Assembly: GCF_004349235.1 (NCBI RefSeq)
Contig: NZ_SMKY01000021.1
Location: 1 to 58,015, forward strand
Origin: Actinomadura darangshiensis
GTDB taxonomy: Bacteria; Actinomycetota; Actinomycetes; Streptosporangiales; Streptosporangiaceae
Direction: 5' to 3'
DNA length: 58,015 bases
Shown: in pieces, positions 45,889-53,881 of the stretch
Position numbering within the stretch: the first letter of the stretch is position 1
How the letters are laid out: each line of letters begins with the position of its first letter
Notes under the pieces: generated by a model
What the model was told of the DNA's origin: nothing
The model's database searches: none
What the model saw: the letters and a program-made list of their open reading frames with translations, nothing else
Translations under genes and position numbers: made by a program

Positions 45889-48417
45889 TCAGCGGGTGGC
45901 GGTCAGGGTGGAGGTGCCGGTCAGTCCGGGGACCTGGACGAGGCCGTCCCGGACCGTGACGCCTGGTTTCACGGCCGCGCCGTCGTGCCAGACGACCCTT
46001 CCGTCGACCCGGACCTCCGAGGCGCCCTGTGCCGGGACGCCGGCCGTGGCGGTGGTGCCGTCGGGCGCGGCGACGCGGAGCGTGAACGTCCTGCCGCGCT
46101 GCTTCCAGGCGGCGATGATGTCGCCGTGCGGTGTCGGCACGCGCCCCTCGGCCCAGCGGAGGCCGCTCGCCGGGTGCGGCAGGACGGTGAACGTCCCGAA
46201 CCCGCCGGAGGTCGGCGTGACGCCGAGGACCTGGTTGGTGAGGAACGAGGTCGGCGCGGCGGCCCACCCGTGCGACAGGCTCGTGTAGGAGCCCAGTTGA
46301 GGCGCACCGGCCGGGCTGACGTTCTCCCAAAGCGTGCCGGGCTGCGCCTTGCCGAGCATCGGGTACCAGGTGCGGCGCAGCAGCGACATCGCGCCCGTCA
46401 TGTCGTCCTGGGAGGAGTGCGCGAGCAGCGACTGGGCGGATACGAACGGGCTGATGTACTGCGGGACGACACCGCCCGGCTTGTCGACGGTGAGGTCGCC
46501 GTGCGGGTTGGCGAGCGCGCCGCCGAAGAACTTGAGGACCGACTCGGCCCGCTCTCCGGTGGCAACGCCCGCGACGACCGCCATGGCGTTGCCGTCCTGC
46601 GGGTGGCGGCCGTCGGACGCGCTGACCTTGTACGCGCCGGCGTCCGGGTCCCACAGGTGGTCGTTGACCGCCTTGGCGGTGCGGGCGGCGTGCTCGCGGT
46701 AGGTCTTGGCGAGGTCGGTGTCGCCCTTGGCCTCGGCCGCACCCGCCGCCTGCCCGAGCACCTTGACGTACAGCGACGAGACGTAGGTGCCGCCGGCGTC
46801 GTTGCCGTAGCCCCAGGTGCCGCCGGCGCCCTTCATGGTGAGGAGCCCGTCGTCCCCGGCGTTCGACTCCAGCCAGGCGACGTTCTTCTTCATCGCGTCG
46901 TACCACTTGTCGAAGAACGCCTGGTCGCCGGTGTAGAGGTAGTGGGTCCAGTAGTTGTTGACCCACCAGGCCGCGTACTCGCCCCAGCCCATGTTGTAGC
47001 CGAGCTTGTCGGTCAGGTAGAGGCCGGGGATCTGGCCGCTGGCCGCCTGCCCCTTGGCCATGAACCCGACCGCGTTGGCGGACGGCCCCGGCAGCCCCGT
47101 CGACAGGTACGAGACCGCGTCGGCGACGGCGTTGTCGCCGCCCCAGATCATGCGGTCGCGCTTGGCGCCGTCGCTGATGACGCTGTCGCCCTCGCCGACG
47201 ATGGCGTCGTTGCGGACCGGTCCCTCCTGACCCGGGTAGGGGCGCCCGGTCGTCGGGTCGATCGTCGCCATCTGGACGGTGTAGGCGCCCGCGTACCAGA
47301 GCCGGTTCAGGGTGTCGTCGCTGGACAGGAACGCGCCCTTGTAGCCGTCCAGGTCGGGGTTGGCCGGGTCGGCGGTGAACTTCAGCCGCAGGTCGGACAG
47401 CTTCACCTCGCCGGGGCCGTCCAGGAAGACCATGAGGTAGCGGAACCCGCCCCGGATCACCGGGTCGGTCATGGCGGAACGTCCCGCCTCGGTGTCGAGG
47501 TAGTGGGTCTCGGTGGCGAGGCCCACGGGGTCCTGGCTGTAGTCGGACGCGGTGGTGAGGTACTGGTCGCTCTCGCTGAACGCCAGGCCGAGCTTGGGCG
47601 TGCCCTTGCGGACGTCGGCGGTCACCTGGATCTGGCCGCCGACCTCCTGCCCGAAGTCGTAGACGACGTAGGGGCGGCCGTACTCGTTGGACGTCAGCCT
47701 GGTGCCGCCGTGGCGGAACGCGCCGGACGGGTTCTCGACCGTCCCGCCGTAGGGCGCGGCAGGGGCGCGCCCGCCCTTGTAAAGCGTCCAGACGGCGTGG
47801 ATGCGGGCGCCGGGCCCGGGCTCGCCGGTGTTGCGGAAGGTGACCGCGATCTCCTTGGCGGAGCCGACGAGCCGCGCCGGAACGTCCACGTCGTAGTGGA
47901 CGAGACCCGCCTTGTCGCCGCTCCACACCCCGGCCTGCGCGGGGTCGGGCTTGCGTTCATGGACGACCTTGCCGTTCACCAGCACCTCGTAATGGGCGGT
48001 GGCGCTGCCCGCCTCCTCCACCCGGAGCGTGACCGGACGTCCGGGCGTGACGTGCATGCGGTAGCCGAAGCCCGCCCCCGCCTTGTCGCCCGTCTGGCGG
48101 GTCATGACGCCGTCCGCCTTGGCGGTGGTGGACGTCCCGGCGTCCAGGCCGTGCCCTTCCTTCTCGGACTTCTCGGACGCGGCGGTCACGTAGTCGCCGT
48201 TCAGCCCGTGCGACTCCGCCACCTTCGCCGGGCGGACCGTCCGGCCGGAGGGGGCGAGCACGTAGCGGCCGGCGTGGGACAGGGACGGCAGCCCCAGCGG
48301 ATCTCGGGGCGCCGCGGAGGCGACACCGGACGGGACGGCTACCAGGGCGGCTGCGCCCAGGCTCAAGGACGTGATGACGGACACGTGGGAACGCGTGAAC
48401 TTCTTCGCCGGAGACAT
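45889..48417 (-). CDS. Short GH78-like (six-hairpin) glycosidase with extra N-terminal beta domain, secreted
   Basis: The 842-residue protein starts at ATG 48,417 after AAGGGA and has a Sec signal (SVITSLSLGAAALVAVPSGV). An additional N-terminal beta-sandwich of about 150 residues (GFGYRMHVTPGRPVTLRVEE, AVTFRNTGEPGPGARIHAVW) resembles the DUF6805-like domain of other rhamnose-acting enzymes, though that match is tentative. The jelly-roll (YVVYDFGQEVGGQIQVTADV) and barrel (LNRLWYAGAYTVQMAT) follow. The acid-loop motif is DGAKRDRMIWGGD, with Asp in the Glu position. GTLWENVSPAG has the later Glu. It is the first gene after the long hairpin that separates it from rhaEW, so its expression may be set independently. 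Confidence 0.85.
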   Translation of the reverse strand: MSPAKKFTRSHVSVITSLSLGAAALVAVPSGVASAAPRDPLGLPSLSHAGRYVLAPSGRTVRPAKVAESHGLNGDYVTAASEKSEKEGHGLDAGTSTTAKADGVMTRQTGDKAGAGFGYRMHVTPGRPVTLRVEEAGSATAHYEVLVNGKVVHERKPDPAQAGVWSGDKAGLVHYDVDVPARLVGSAKEIAVTFRNTGEPGPGARIHAVWTLYKGGRAPAAPYGGTVENPSGAFRHGGTRLTSNEYGRPYVVYDFGQEVGGQIQVTADVRKGTPKLGLAFSESDQYLTTASDYSQDPVGLATETHYLDTEAGRSAMTDPVIRGGFRYLMVFLDGPGEVKLSDLRLKFTADPANPDLDGYKGAFLSSDDTLNRLWYAGAYTVQMATIDPTTGRPYPGQEGPVRNDAIVGEGDSVISDGAKRDRMIWGGDNAVADAVSYLSTGLPGPSANAVGFMAKGQAASGQIPGLYLTDKLGYNMGWGEYAAWWVNNYWTHYLYTGDQAFFDKWYDAMKKNVAWLESNAGDDGLLTMKGAGGTWGYGNDAGGTYVSSLYVKVLGQAAGAAEAKGDTDLAKTYREHAARTAKAVNDHLWDPDAGAYKVSASDGRHPQDGNAMAVVAGVATGERAESVLKFFGGALANPHGDLTVDKPGGVVPQYISPFVSAQSLLAHSSQDDMTGAMSLLRRTWYPMLGKAQPGTLWENVSPAGAPQLGSYTSLSHGWAAAPTSFLTNQVLGVTPTSGGFGTFTVLPHPASGLRWAEGRVPTPHGDIIAAWKQRGRTFTLRVAAPDGTTATAGVPAQGASEVRVDGRVVWHDGAAVKPGVTVRDGLVQVPGLTGTSTLTATR

Positions 48418-48457
48418 CGTTATCCCTTCGGGTTCCTTTTGGTCGAGCGGGCCCAGT

Positions 48458-48544
48458 AAGGACGGCCGGCGGCCCGGGTGGGGACGGCGCCGCCGCGGTG
48501 ATGTGAGCACCGCGGCCGCGCGGTCCGGGCCGCCGGCCGGCCTT
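48458..48544 (-). terminator. Long nested inverted repeat between rhaEW and the downstream glycosidases
   Basis: An outer stem pairs 48,458-48,477 with 48,525-48,544, matching at 19 of 20 positions and made almost wholly of G/C. Inside it is a perfect 8-bp stem (CCGCGGTG at 48,493-48,500 with CACCGCGG at 48,508-48,515) around a 7-base loop. It lies in the largest gap of the cluster (147 bases), 20 bases after the rhaEW stop. There is no long T-run on the transcribed strand, so it may be a leaky terminator, an attenuator or an mRNA-stabilising 3' structure. Confidence 0.6.
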
Positions 48545-48564
48545 CTCTTCGCTGCGTGGCCTCC

Positions 48565-50616
48565 TCAGCGCAGGAACGCGGCGGCGACGCCGGCGTCCAC
48601 GGGGATGTGCAGTCCGGTGGTGTGGGTCAGGTCTCCACCGGTGAGGGCGAAGACGGCGGCGGCGACGTGCTCGGGCAGCACCTCGCGCTTGAGGAGCGTC
48701 CGCTGGGCGTAGAACTCGCCGAGCCTCTCCTCCTCCACGCCGTAGACGGCGGCGCGCTTGGCGCCCCAGCCGCCGGCGAAGATCCCCGAGCCGCGGACGA
48801 CCCCGTCGGGGTTGATGCCGTTGACGCGGACGCCGTGCCCGCCGAGTTCGGCGGCCAGCAGCCGGACCTGGTGCGCCTGGTCGGCCTTGGTCGCGCCGTA
48901 GGCGATGTTGTTCGGCCCGGCGAAGACGCCGTTCTTGGACGAGACGTAGACGATGTCGCCGCCCATCCCCTGCTCGATCATCACGCGGGCGGTCTCCCGG
49001 GAGACCAGGAACGAGCCCCGCGCCATGACGTCGTGCTGGAGGTCCCAGTCGGCGGCGGTCGTGTCCAGCAGCGGCTTGGAGATGGACAGGCCGGCGTTGT
49101 TGACGACGAGGTCGACGCCTCCGAACGCCAGGACCGCGGCGCGGACGGCCGCGGCGATCTCCTCCTCAGAGGTGACGTCGGCGCCGGCCGCGATCGCGAC
49201 GTCGGATTCGCGCGGCGCCTTCGCGCCGATCTCGGCGGCGACCTTCTCGGCCGCGGCGACGTCCATGTCGGCGACGACGACGCAGGCGCCCTCGGCGGCG
49301 AGGCGGCGGGCGGTGGCCGCGCCGATGCCCGAGCCGCCGCCGGTGACCAGCGCGACCCGGGTGGCGAGCGGCTTCGGCTCCGGCATCCGGCGGAGCTTGG
49401 CCTCCTCCAGCTCCCAGTACTCGATGCGGAACTTCTCCGCCTCGTCGATCGGCGCGTACGACGACAGCGCCTCGGCGCCGCGCATCACGTTGATCGCGTT
49501 GACGTAGAACTCGCCCGCGACCCGCGCGGTCTGCTTGTCGGCGCCGAAGGAGAACATGCCGACGCCGGGGACCAGCACGATCGCGGGGTCCGCGCCGCGC
49601 ATGGCGGGCGACCCGGGGACGGCGTTCCGGTCGTAGTAGGCCGCGTACTCCTCGCGGTAGGCGGCGTGCAGCTCCTTCAGGCGGGCCTTGGCGTCGTCGA
49701 GCGGGGCGTCCGGCGGCAGGTCCAGGACCATCGGCGCGACCTTGGTGCGCAGGAAGTGGTCCGGGCAGGACGTGCCGAGCGCCGCGAGCCGCGGGTGCTC
49801 GGCGCGGGACACGAAGTCGAGCACGGCCTCGCCGTCGGTGAAGTGCCCGACCTGCGGCCGGTCGGTGGACGCCAGCCCCCGGACCAGCGGGAGCAGGGCG
49901 GCGGCGCGGGCGTGCCGCTCGTCCTGCGGCAGCGTGGCGTGGACGACCTCGCCGAACGGGTCGGCCTTGCCGTGCTCGGCGATGTAGGTCTCCGCGGTGC
50001 GGATGATGTCGAGCGAGTTGGCCTTGCACTCCTCGCTGGTCTCGCCCCAGGCGGTGATGCCGTGCCCGCCGAGGACCACGCCGATGGCCTGCGGGTTGGC
50101 GCGCTTGATCGCGGCGATGTCGAGGCCGAGCTGGAAGCCGGGGCGCCGCCACGGCACCCACGCCACCCGGTCGCCGAAGATCCGCCGGGTCAGCTCCGCG
50201 CCGTCCGCGGCCGTCGCGATCGCGATGCCGGAGTCGGGGTGCAGGTGGTCGACGTGCGCGGCCTCCACGAGGCCGTGCATGGCGGTGTCGATGGACGGCG
50301 CGGCGCCGCCCTTGCCGTGCAGGCAGTAGTCGAACGCGGCGACCATCTCGTCCTCGCGCTCGACGCCCGGGTAGACGTCCGCGAGGGCGCGCATGCGGTC
50401 CAAGCGCAGGACGGCCAGGCCCTTCTCGGTGAGGGTGCCGAGGTCGCCGCCGGAGCCCTTCACCCACATCAGCTCGACGTCGCGGGCCGTCACGGGGTCG
50501 GTGACCGTGCCCTTCGCGGACGCGTTGCCGCCCGCGTAGTTGGTGTTGCGCGGGTCCGAGCCGAGGGTGTTGGCCCGGTCGAGCAGCTGCTCCACCTCGG
50601 GTGGAGTGGCGGTCAT
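48565..50616 (-). CDS. rhaEW: Bifunctional L-rhamnulose-1-phosphate aldolase / L-lactaldehyde dehydrogenase
   Basis: The 683-residue cytoplasmic protein starts at ATG 50,616 after GAGGAGA. The N-terminal half is a class II aldolase with zinc ligands in DHLHPD (H124, H126) and GGHGI (H185). The C-terminal part is a short-chain dehydrogenase with VTGGGSGIGAATA near 424, NNAG near 506 and the S-Y-K set (SS at 559-560, Y573, K577). It splits L-rhamnulose-1-P into DHAP and L-lactaldehyde and oxidises the aldehyde to L-lactate. This fusion is known from actinobacteria, Bacillus and Chloroflexi (RhaEW; often annotated RhaD). It lies between two glycosidase genes rather than beside rhaI, an intermixing of catabolic and hydrolytic genes. 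Confidence 0.95.
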   Translation of the reverse strand: MTATPPEVEQLLDRANTLGSDPRNTNYAGGNASAKGTVTDPVTARDVELMWVKGSGGDLGTLTEKGLAVLRLDRMRALADVYPGVEREDEMVAAFDYCLHGKGGAAPSIDTAMHGLVEAAHVDHLHPDSGIAIATAADGAELTRRIFGDRVAWVPWRRPGFQLGLDIAAIKRANPQAIGVVLGGHGITAWGETSEECKANSLDIIRTAETYIAEHGKADPFGEVVHATLPQDERHARAAALLPLVRGLASTDRPQVGHFTDGEAVLDFVSRAEHPRLAALGTSCPDHFLRTKVAPMVLDLPPDAPLDDAKARLKELHAAYREEYAAYYDRNAVPGSPAMRGADPAIVLVPGVGMFSFGADKQTARVAGEFYVNAINVMRGAEALSSYAPIDEAEKFRIEYWELEEAKLRRMPEPKPLATRVALVTGGGSGIGAATARRLAAEGACVVVADMDVAAAEKVAAEIGAKAPRESDVAIAAGADVTSEEEIAAAVRAAVLAFGGVDLVVNNAGLSISKPLLDTTAADWDLQHDVMARGSFLVSRETARVMIEQGMGGDIVYVSSKNGVFAGPNNIAYGATKADQAHQVRLLAAELGGHGVRVNGINPDGVVRGSGIFAGGWGAKRAAVYGVEEERLGEFYAQRTLLKREVLPEHVAAAVFALTGGDLTHTTGLHIPVDAGVAAAFLR

Positions 50617-50627
50617 CGGATATCTCC

Positions 50628-53600
50628 TCATCTGCGTGCGTGGAATCGGTACGTCCCGGAGACGGCCGCGAGGCGGACGGTGCCGTCCCCGGCGCCCAGG
50701 ACGCGGACGCCGTCGGCCGAGCCGGCCGGCCGTCCGCTCTCGGTGACCCGCTCCGCCGCGGCGGCGGGCAGGTGGATCTCGGCGGTCGCGCCCACCGGGA
50801 CGCCGACCTCCAGGTCGAACCCGGCGCCGGACCGCTTCCAGCGGACCGTCACCGGGCCGTGCGGGGTGGGCACCGCCGAGTTCACCGAGGTCAGGTCGCC
50901 GAGCGGCTTGGGCGCGACCGTGATCCGGTCGAACCCGGGCGCGGCGGGCTCGATCCCGGCGAGGTCCTCGGTGAACCACTCGCCGATGGCGCCGCCGAGG
51001 AACACGTGGTCGCGGGACCGGGCGTCCAGGTCCCAGCGCTCCCACAGCGTCGTCGCGCCGTTGTCGACCCAGTACCCCCAGCTGGGATAGGTGCGCTGGG
51101 TGGCGACCTTGTAGGCCAGCTCGCCGTGGCCGCGCGCGGTCAGCTCGGTCAGCAGGTACTTGGTGCCGAGCGCCCCGGTGTTGAGGTGATCGCCGCGCTC
51201 CTCGATGTCGCGGACGAGCCGGTCGGTGACCGCCTTCTGCGACTCCTCCGGCACCAGCCCGAGGGCCAGCGCGATCAGCGCCGACGCCTGCCGGTAGCCG
51301 GGGTCTGTGTCGGTGACGTAGGCGTCGCCGCGCAGGAACGCCCTGTTGAACGCGGTCTTCATCTTCGCGGCGGCCGCCCGGTAGCGGGCCGCGTCGGCGC
51401 CCTGGCCGAGGACCCCGGCGATGTCGGCCATGATCAGCGAGTTGGAGTAGGTGTAGGCGGTGCCGTGCAGCCGCTTGTCCTCGGGCGTGTTGCCGCCGTA
51501 CCCGGGCGCCAGGTAGTCGTTCAGCTGGCTGGGGTAGAGGCCCTCGTCGTCGGCGCGGGTGAGCCAGCCGTCCAGGTAGCGGCGCATCGCCGCGTAGTTG
51601 TCGGACAGGACGTCGCGGTCGCCGTACCGCTCGTACATCTGCCACGGGATGACGGTGAAGGAGGCGTGCCACGGCGGCGACGGCCATCCGGCGCCGAGGC
51701 CCCAGCCGTCGTCGGGGACGATCGCGGGGACGAGCCCGTCCGGGCCCTGGCTGTCGCGGTGGTCGGTCATCCACTTGGTGAACGGCCGCCGCAGGTCGAA
51801 CCGGCCCATCTCCATCTCGGCCATGAGCTGGGCGTCGCCGGTCCACCCGTTCTTCTCGTACATCGGGGTGTCGGTCGGGATGCCGTGCCAGTTGTTGACG
51901 ACGGTCTGCCGGGTGATCTTCTCGATCGTGTTGAACAGGTCGTTGGAGCTGCGGAACGTCCCGTCGGAACGCAGGTCGGTGTGGACTTCGCGGCCGTCCA
52001 GGTCGGCGGCGGTGGGCGGCTCGCCTGGCCAGCCGGTCACCTCCACGTACTGGAAGCCCTTGTAGCTGTAGCGGGCCTCCCAGCTCTCCTCGCCGCGCCC
52101 GGACAGGATGTACTCGTCGGTCTGGAAGCGGCCGGTGACGTTCCCGTTCTCGGCCTGGACGGTGCCGTCGCCGTTGAGCCGCTCGCCGTACTTGAGGCTG
52201 ATCTTCGTGCCCGCCGGGCCGCTCGGGCGGACGCGGGCCCAGCCGGCGATGTTGTGCGGCAGCTTGAAGACGTACGTCCCCTTCTTGGGGCTGGTGACGG
52301 CGACCGGGCGGAGGGTGCCCGTGACCCGGATCGGCTCGTGCTCCTCGGGGACGACGTTGTCCGTCGGCGCGGAGAGTTCCGCCGCCTGCGTCCAGGCGGA
52401 GGCGTCGAAGCCGGGACGGTCCCAGCCGGGCTTCTCCTCGCGGGCGTCGTAGGTCTCGCCGCCGTACAGGGAGTCGTAGCGGACCGGGCCCTCGGCGTAG
52501 CGCCACGACCCGTCGGACGCGATGGTCTGGGAGCTGCCGTCGCGGTAGGTGACGACGAGCTGGGCCATCAGCCGCGGCTCGGCGGTCCACGGCGCCTTGT
52601 GCCAGTTCCAGACGTTCTGCTGGGTCATCCCGTAGAAGCCGCGGCCGAGCCGCGCCCCGATCACGTTGCCGCCGCGCCGCAGCATCCGGGTGACGTCGTG
52701 GGTGGTGTACTCGACGCGCTTGTCGTAGCGGACGAAGCCCGGCTCCAGCACCTCGTCGCCGACGCGCCTGCCGTTCAGGCTCAGCTCGGCGTAGCCGCCC
52801 GCCGCCGCGTACAGCCGGGCCTTGGCGATCTTCTTGCCGGGGACGGTGAAGTCGCGGCGCAGGAGCGGCTCGGGACGGGTCGGCTTCTCAGGCGTCACCT
52901 CGCCCCACGGCGACCCGCCCCAGGCGGTCAGCACCTTCGCGTTGGCCCAGCCCGCGTCGTCGTAGTCCGCCGCCCGCCAGTCGCCGGACGGCTCCTCGTT
53001 CGCGGACCGCCAGGCCGCGCCGGTGTCGAACCGCCCCGGTTCCCGGCCGGGCAGTTCGAGCCTCCCGAGGAGCCCGGCCGGGCTGACCCTGCCGTTGGTG
53101 GCCTTGACGGCGATGACGTTGCGGCCCGTCCGGAGCTTCGACGCCACGTCGACGACGATGGGGCGCTTCCAGTTCTCCGCCGCCGGGTCGGGGTCGCGGG
53201 CGCCGGCCTCGGCGCCGTTCACCCACGCGGTGAAGCCGTCGTCGCCGGTCACGACCAGGCGGGCGCCCGCCGGTACGGAGGCGAGGTCGAACGCCCCCCG
53301 GAAGTAGCGCGAACCGGCGGGCGCCTCCGTGGCCGGGTCGCCTTCGGGATACCAGATCCAGCTGGTGCCGCCGAGGTCCGGCGTGGAGCCCGCGTCGCCT
53401 GGGGCGCCGATCCAGGAGCCGCGCCAGCCGTCCTCGGCGAGCGCGGTCTCGAACCATGTCCGCCTGCTCCAGTCCGTCCAGTCCCCTTCGGCGTCGGCGA
53501 CCCTGACCCGCCAGGTGTAGCGGGTCGCGGGCTTGAGCGCCGGGCCGCCGTAGCGGACGTCGTAGGCGCGGGCCCCGGACACGGCGCCCGAGTCCCAGAC

Positions 53601-53855
53601 CGCGTTGCCGCCGTCGGCGGTGGCGACCGAGATCCGGTAGGCGGTCTGCCGCTGGCCCCGCTCACGCGAGTTCAGCAGCCAGCCGAAGCGCGGCTTGGGG
53701 TCGGAGACGGCGATCGGGGTGGTGGCGTGCTCGGTCTCCAGCCCGGCGACGCCCAGCGCCGCCTTCTCCCGCGCGTGGGCGGGGACGGCGCAGGCGAGGA
53801 CGAGCCCGGCGGTGACGGCGGCGGCGGTCCAGCGGCGTGGTGGGGTGGGGGGCAT
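50628..53855 (-). CDS. GH78-family alpha-L-rhamnosidase with PA14-like insertion, Sec-exported
   Basis: The 1,075-residue protein starts at ATG 53,855 with AAGGAG upstream. It has a Sec signal (RRWTAAAVTAGLVLACAVPAHA). After an Ig-like module a beta insertion at about 160-290 (RLVVTGDDGFTAWVNGAEAG) resembles the N-terminal binding domains of the family. Bac_rhamnosid_N (AELSLNGRRVGDEVLEPGF), a jelly-roll and the barrel follow. The acid motif is DTPMYEKNGWTGD at 662-674 with E667 the likely acid; ATTLWERWD provides the base. DTPMYEKNGW marks a subgroup distinct from the DTPARDER form of the gene at 36,834. It lies 11 bases upstream of the rhaEW-proximal end region and is the first rhamnosidase after the catabolic genes. 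Confidence 0.94.
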   Translation of the reverse strand: MPPTPPRRWTAAAVTAGLVLACAVPAHAREKAALGVAGLETEHATTPIAVSDPKPRFGWLLNSRERGQRQTAYRISVATADGGNAVWDSGAVSGARAYDVRYGGPALKPATRYTWRVRVADAEGDWTDWSRRTWFETALAEDGWRGSWIGAPGDAGSTPDLGGTSWIWYPEGDPATEAPAGSRYFRGAFDLASVPAGARLVVTGDDGFTAWVNGAEAGARDPDPAAENWKRPIVVDVASKLRTGRNVIAVKATNGRVSPAGLLGRLELPGREPGRFDTGAAWRSANEEPSGDWRAADYDDAGWANAKVLTAWGGSPWGEVTPEKPTRPEPLLRRDFTVPGKKIAKARLYAAAGGYAELSLNGRRVGDEVLEPGFVRYDKRVEYTTHDVTRMLRRGGNVIGARLGRGFYGMTQQNVWNWHKAPWTAEPRLMAQLVVTYRDGSSQTIASDGSWRYAEGPVRYDSLYGGETYDAREEKPGWDRPGFDASAWTQAAELSAPTDNVVPEEHEPIRVTGTLRPVAVTSPKKGTYVFKLPHNIAGWARVRPSGPAGTKISLKYGERLNGDGTVQAENGNVTGRFQTDEYILSGRGEESWEARYSYKGFQYVEVTGWPGEPPTAADLDGREVHTDLRSDGTFRSSNDLFNTIEKITRQTVVNNWHGIPTDTPMYEKNGWTGDAQLMAEMEMGRFDLRRPFTKWMTDHRDSQGPDGLVPAIVPDDGWGLGAGWPSPPWHASFTVIPWQMYERYGDRDVLSDNYAAMRRYLDGWLTRADDEGLYPSQLNDYLAPGYGGNTPEDKRLHGTAYTYSNSLIMADIAGVLGQGADAARYRAAAAKMKTAFNRAFLRGDAYVTDTDPGYRQASALIALALGLVPEESQKAVTDRLVRDIEERGDHLNTGALGTKYLLTELTARGHGELAYKVATQRTYPSWGYWVDNGATTLWERWDLDARSRDHVFLGGAIGEWFTEDLAGIEPAAPGFDRITVAPKPLGDLTSVNSAVPTPHGPVTVRWKRSGAGFDLEVGVPVGATAEIHLPAAAAERVTESGRPAGSADGVRVLGAGDGTVRLAAVSGTYRFHARR

Positions 53856-53881
53856 CCTCGGGTGCTCCTTGTCGACCTTGT

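Noticed and set aside
43681..48459. Long plus-strand open frame opposite the three short GH78-like genes
   Set aside because: Same reason: an antisense shadow with no recognisable protein motif. Similar shadows occur at 33,853-36,861, 36,714-39,899, 40,124-43,711 and 50,601-53,885.
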